Shown here: piece by piece, positions 34,950 to 37,021 of the stretch
Numbering within the stretch: position 1 is the stretch's first letter
Layout: every line of letters begins with the position of its first letter
The notes under the pieces: model-generated
Seen by the model: only the letters and a program-made list of their open reading frames with translations
What the model was told of the DNA's origin: nothing
Database searches by the model: none
Source of the DNA: JAJFFW01 sp039197915
GTDB taxonomy: Bacteria > Pseudomonadota > Alphaproteobacteria > Caulobacterales > Parvularculaceae
Reading direction: 5' to 3'
NCBI GenBank assembly: GCA_039197915.1
Contig: JBCCTV010000003.1
Coordinates: 1 to 37,021 of the forward strand
Length of the DNA stretch: 37,021 nucleotides
Made by a program: the position numbers and the translations under genes

Positions 34950-36331
34950 GTGTCTTCCAAAAGTTGCGGCGCGCCGTCGTCGGCGCCAGGCTCGAAGCTT
35001 TCCGGCATTTGCGCGATTTGATCGACAATTTTGCCGATGACCGCAAAATCACTTTCCCCGATCCAGAAAACTGTCCAATCACCTCGTTTAAATGATCCGT
35101 CCGCATGCTGTGCGTAAAAGGCGTTGAAACGGTTCGCAGTACGCGAGCGCCAAAACAATCGTGGCGACGCGGCCACCAAACGCCGCCACACGGTTCGAGA
35201 CAGCCCCTCGCCCCGGGCCGCATCAGCAACGGCGAATTTATCGAGGTAGTCATACCCATCGCGCCGGGAAACAATCGCGCCGGCGCGGTAATTCTCGGAT
35301 AAATGCGCCATCTGAAACGGCAAGTCGGCCCACCAGTCGCTTTTTAGACGCCGCCGAAACGCGCTTTCGACGAGCCGTGTGACGGCGCCCGCATCAATCT
35401 GGTCTTTGCTCTCAATGCTGACGATACGCTCGCCTTTGCGGATCAATGTGCCCGAGCCGCCATGGGTAAACAGTTCACGTATCAGCCCGGTTGGCTTTGT
35501 AATAGAGACGGACGTTTCTTCAGGAGCGTCCGCGAGGAGCTTTTTGATCTCTTGCAGCTTTAACCGCATCCCCGAATGGACCCAGGGTTGGCTCACCAAA
35601 TTATCATAGTCCGACGCCAGATTAATCGAGTGTATGGCTTGCCCGTCCTCGCCCAGCAAACCGCCGACGCCCGTTAGAAAAATAATCTTGAGCGGGCGCA
35701 ATGCATGGACGAGCGCGCGCGTCGCAGCATCCGCGTTGATGTTGACGAGCTGGCCGCCACGGGCGACGCCGAGACAGGTGATCACCGGCAAGGCGCCAGA
35801 CGCGACGACCGAGCGAATAACATCTTCGCGCACCCGGGTCGGCTCCCCGACAAAGCCAAATTTATCCTTATCAAGATAGTCCGCTTCAATAGCGCCGGCG
35901 TTCACTGAATGGGCTTCAACGCCTTGGGCGCGAATGGCTTCAACGAATTTCAAATTCTCATCAACAAAGACCCGCCGGGCGATGTCTAAGGCGTCGGCGT
36001 TTGTGACGCGCTTACCCTCGATTTTTGGGGTCTCGACTTTTGCTTCTGCAAGGGCGTCATCCAGTTGCGGCCCCCCGCCATGGATAACGATCGGCGTCAA
36101 ACCGACCGTATGCAGAAAGGCGAGCGCTGCTGCGGTTGTCTCTAAGTCCTCACGGAGGATGGCGCCGCCGACCTTTATGACCGCAAAACGCGCCTGGTCC
36201 ACATGGCTAAATCGGTTGAGATACGAACGGATCTCTTTCCCGTCGCTCATATTCGACAGGAGCTGCACAATTGTTTGCCGGATCTCGCGTTGCCCGGAGA
36301 CCCGCCGTCCAAGGTCATGTTGGAAATTCAT
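34946..36331 (-). CDS. argB: Bifunctional N-acetylglutamate synthase/kinase (NAGS-K)
   Basis: A 461-residue fusion carrying the first two steps of arginine synthesis. Residues about 1-310 are an acetylglutamate kinase domain: FAVIKVGGAIL (49-59), VIHGGGPQLD (82-91), VNINADAATRAL and a LTGVGGLL block. Residues about 315-440 are a GNAT acetyltransferase domain, with YRAGAIVSRRDGYDYLDKFAV, GLSRTVWRRLV (acetyl-CoA region) and LFWRSRTANRFNAFYAQHADGSF, the vertebrate-NAGS-like pattern. This architecture is known from Xanthomonas and Maricaulis. The RQTIVQLLSNM N-terminal helix is also conserved in those enzymes and supports the long start, although no Shine-Dalgarno sequence is visible. Arginine feedback is typical of the group. 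No separate argA is in the window. Confidence 0.92.
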   Translation of the reverse strand: MNFQHDLGRRVSGQREIRQTIVQLLSNMSDGKEIRSYLNRFSHVDQARFAVIKVGGAILREDLETTAAALAFLHTVGLTPIVIHGGGPQLDDALAEAKVETPKIEGKRVTNADALDIARRVFVDENLKFVEAIRAQGVEAHSVNAGAIEADYLDKDKFGFVGEPTRVREDVIRSVVASGALPVITCLGVARGGQLVNINADAATRALVHALRPLKIIFLTGVGGLLGEDGQAIHSINLASDYDNLVSQPWVHSGMRLKLQEIKKLLADAPEETSVSITKPTGLIRELFTHGGSGTLIRKGERIVSIESKDQIDAGAVTRLVESAFRRRLKSDWWADLPFQMAHLSENYRAGAIVSRRDGYDYLDKFAVADAARGEGLSRTVWRRLVAASPRLFWRSRTANRFNAFYAQHADGSFKRGDWTVFWIGESDFAVIGKIVDQIAQMPESFEPGADDGAPQLLEDT

Positions 36332-36539
36332 GGCAAAAGAGCCCGTTATGTCTCGCTCGTCTACGATATTTACGCGTTCGTCATAGTGTTACGTCAGCCG
36401 CGGCGACAGGAAGAGCGCTACTCGCTCTAACTCTTCCGACTTCGGCCGCACGAAAAAAGCTCTAGCACAGATTTGTAACCATTTGCGAATGGCCGATAGC
36501 AATAAACTTCCACGTCATTTTGCACCTTATCTTTGGCGA

Positions 36540-37021
36540 CTATTCACCGAGCATAACGGACGAGTAAGTATCCCAGAGCTCAGAGAGCTTTCCTTCATCG
36601 ATTGGCGCCCGCTGAGCTTCTAAATTCACGTTCTCAAAAAATTGAAACTTCATAGTCTCTGGGGGGACGGGATTGGCGTTCTCTAAAAACGCAGCCGGTC
36701 CAAACAATTGATAGTAGTCTCGATACTGAGCGAAAAAGGCAAAGAATTGCTCTGCTTTATTAAATATTACAGAGTTATATAGGTTTTTGTCGTTCACATA
36801 AGTATAAATATCGTCCCGTGTTGCTCGTAGCTTGGTTGTGTCGATGATATTTCCCGTTTCGTAAGAGATGGCCAATAATTCGTTTGAAAAACATGTTTTC
36901 AAAATAGCTTGCGACAACCATTCAGCTTCTGTCGCTCGAAAAATATCAAATGCAAGAACACAACGATAATTTCTGTTCGACATGAAATTTTCGTCTAAGT
37001 GCTGATCTTTTTTTATCCAAG
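36540..37021 (-). CDS. Hypothetical protein, 5' end probably cut off by window edge
   Basis: A reading frame of at least 160 codons ending at 36540. An ATG at 36981-36983 would give 147 residues, but it has no ribosome binding site and the frame stays open (WIKKDQHLDENF before that Met) to the right edge, so the true start may lie outside. The product is rich in Phe, Tyr, Asn and Glu, with two aromatic runs (YNSVIFNKAEQFFAFFAQYR, YYQLFG), no membrane span and no motif I recognise. Base composition is clearly more AT-rich than the arginine genes beside it, which could indicate acquired DNA. Function unknown. Confidence 0.6.
   Translation of the reverse strand, partial: WIKKDQHLDENFMSNRNYRCVLAFDIFRATEAEWLSQAILKTCFSNELLAISYETGNIIDTTKLRATRDDIYTYVNDKNLYNSVIFNKAEQFFAFFAQYRDYYQLFGPAAFLENANPVPPETMKFQFFENVNLEAQRAPIDEGKLSELWDTYSSVMLGE

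Overview
The window looks like chromosomal DNA from a marine-type alphaproteobacterium, plausibly in or near the Parvularculales/Maricaulales/Hyphomonadales group. This rests on a bifunctional N-acetylglutamate synthase-kinase (argB fused to a GNAT domain, as characterised in Maricaulis and Xanthomonas), a TonB-dependent receptor, a vanadium haloperoxidase and moderate-to-high GC. The genus is an inference. No phage, transposase, integrase or CRISPR array was seen.

Layout. (a) 1-4358: a cut-off lipoprotein; an LpxH-like metallophosphoesterase; a two-gene metal module (a 54-residue, 14-cysteine metallothionein and an ECF sigma factor with CorE-like cysteine signatures) behind a matching ECF-type promoter; a membrane protein; a YggT protein; and tRNA-Ala(CGC). 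(b) 4675-18519: a surface-glycan cluster with an FkbM-like methyltransferase, two paralogous GT-B glycosyltransferases, a sulfotransferase, gmd and an rmd-like gene for GDP-D-rhamnose, a 1024-residue sulfotransferase/GT2/GT4 fusion, a fusion of a decayed glycosyltransferase to a methyltransferase, and a membrane O-acyltransferase. (c) 18971-25856: a TonB-dependent receptor, a small GT34-like glycosyltransferase, and a translationally coupled aldehyde dehydrogenase/GMC oxidoreductase pair. (d) 25953-33971: galE, a TolC-type outer-membrane protein, a carboxyltransferase subunit, a probable Tat-exported vanadium haloperoxidase and a CPA2 antiporter. (e) 33984-37021: argC and argB, which with the antiporter form a tight minus-strand unit, then an unrecognised AT-richer gene cut by the right edge.

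How the parts fit. Gmd and Rmd should supply GDP-D-rhamnose to the glycosyltransferases. The sulfotransferases, methyltransferases and acyltransferase would decorate the product, suggesting a sulfated, methylated and acylated deoxyhexose glycan; the polymerase and exporter are not in the window. The most system-like novelty is the metallothionein/ECF module, which could be a self-contained metal sensor and buffer without an anti-sigma factor. The next most unusual are the three-domain sulfotransferase/glycosyltransferase and the three-member family of divergent GT-B proteins, one of which has lost its catalytic motif and gained a methyltransferase.
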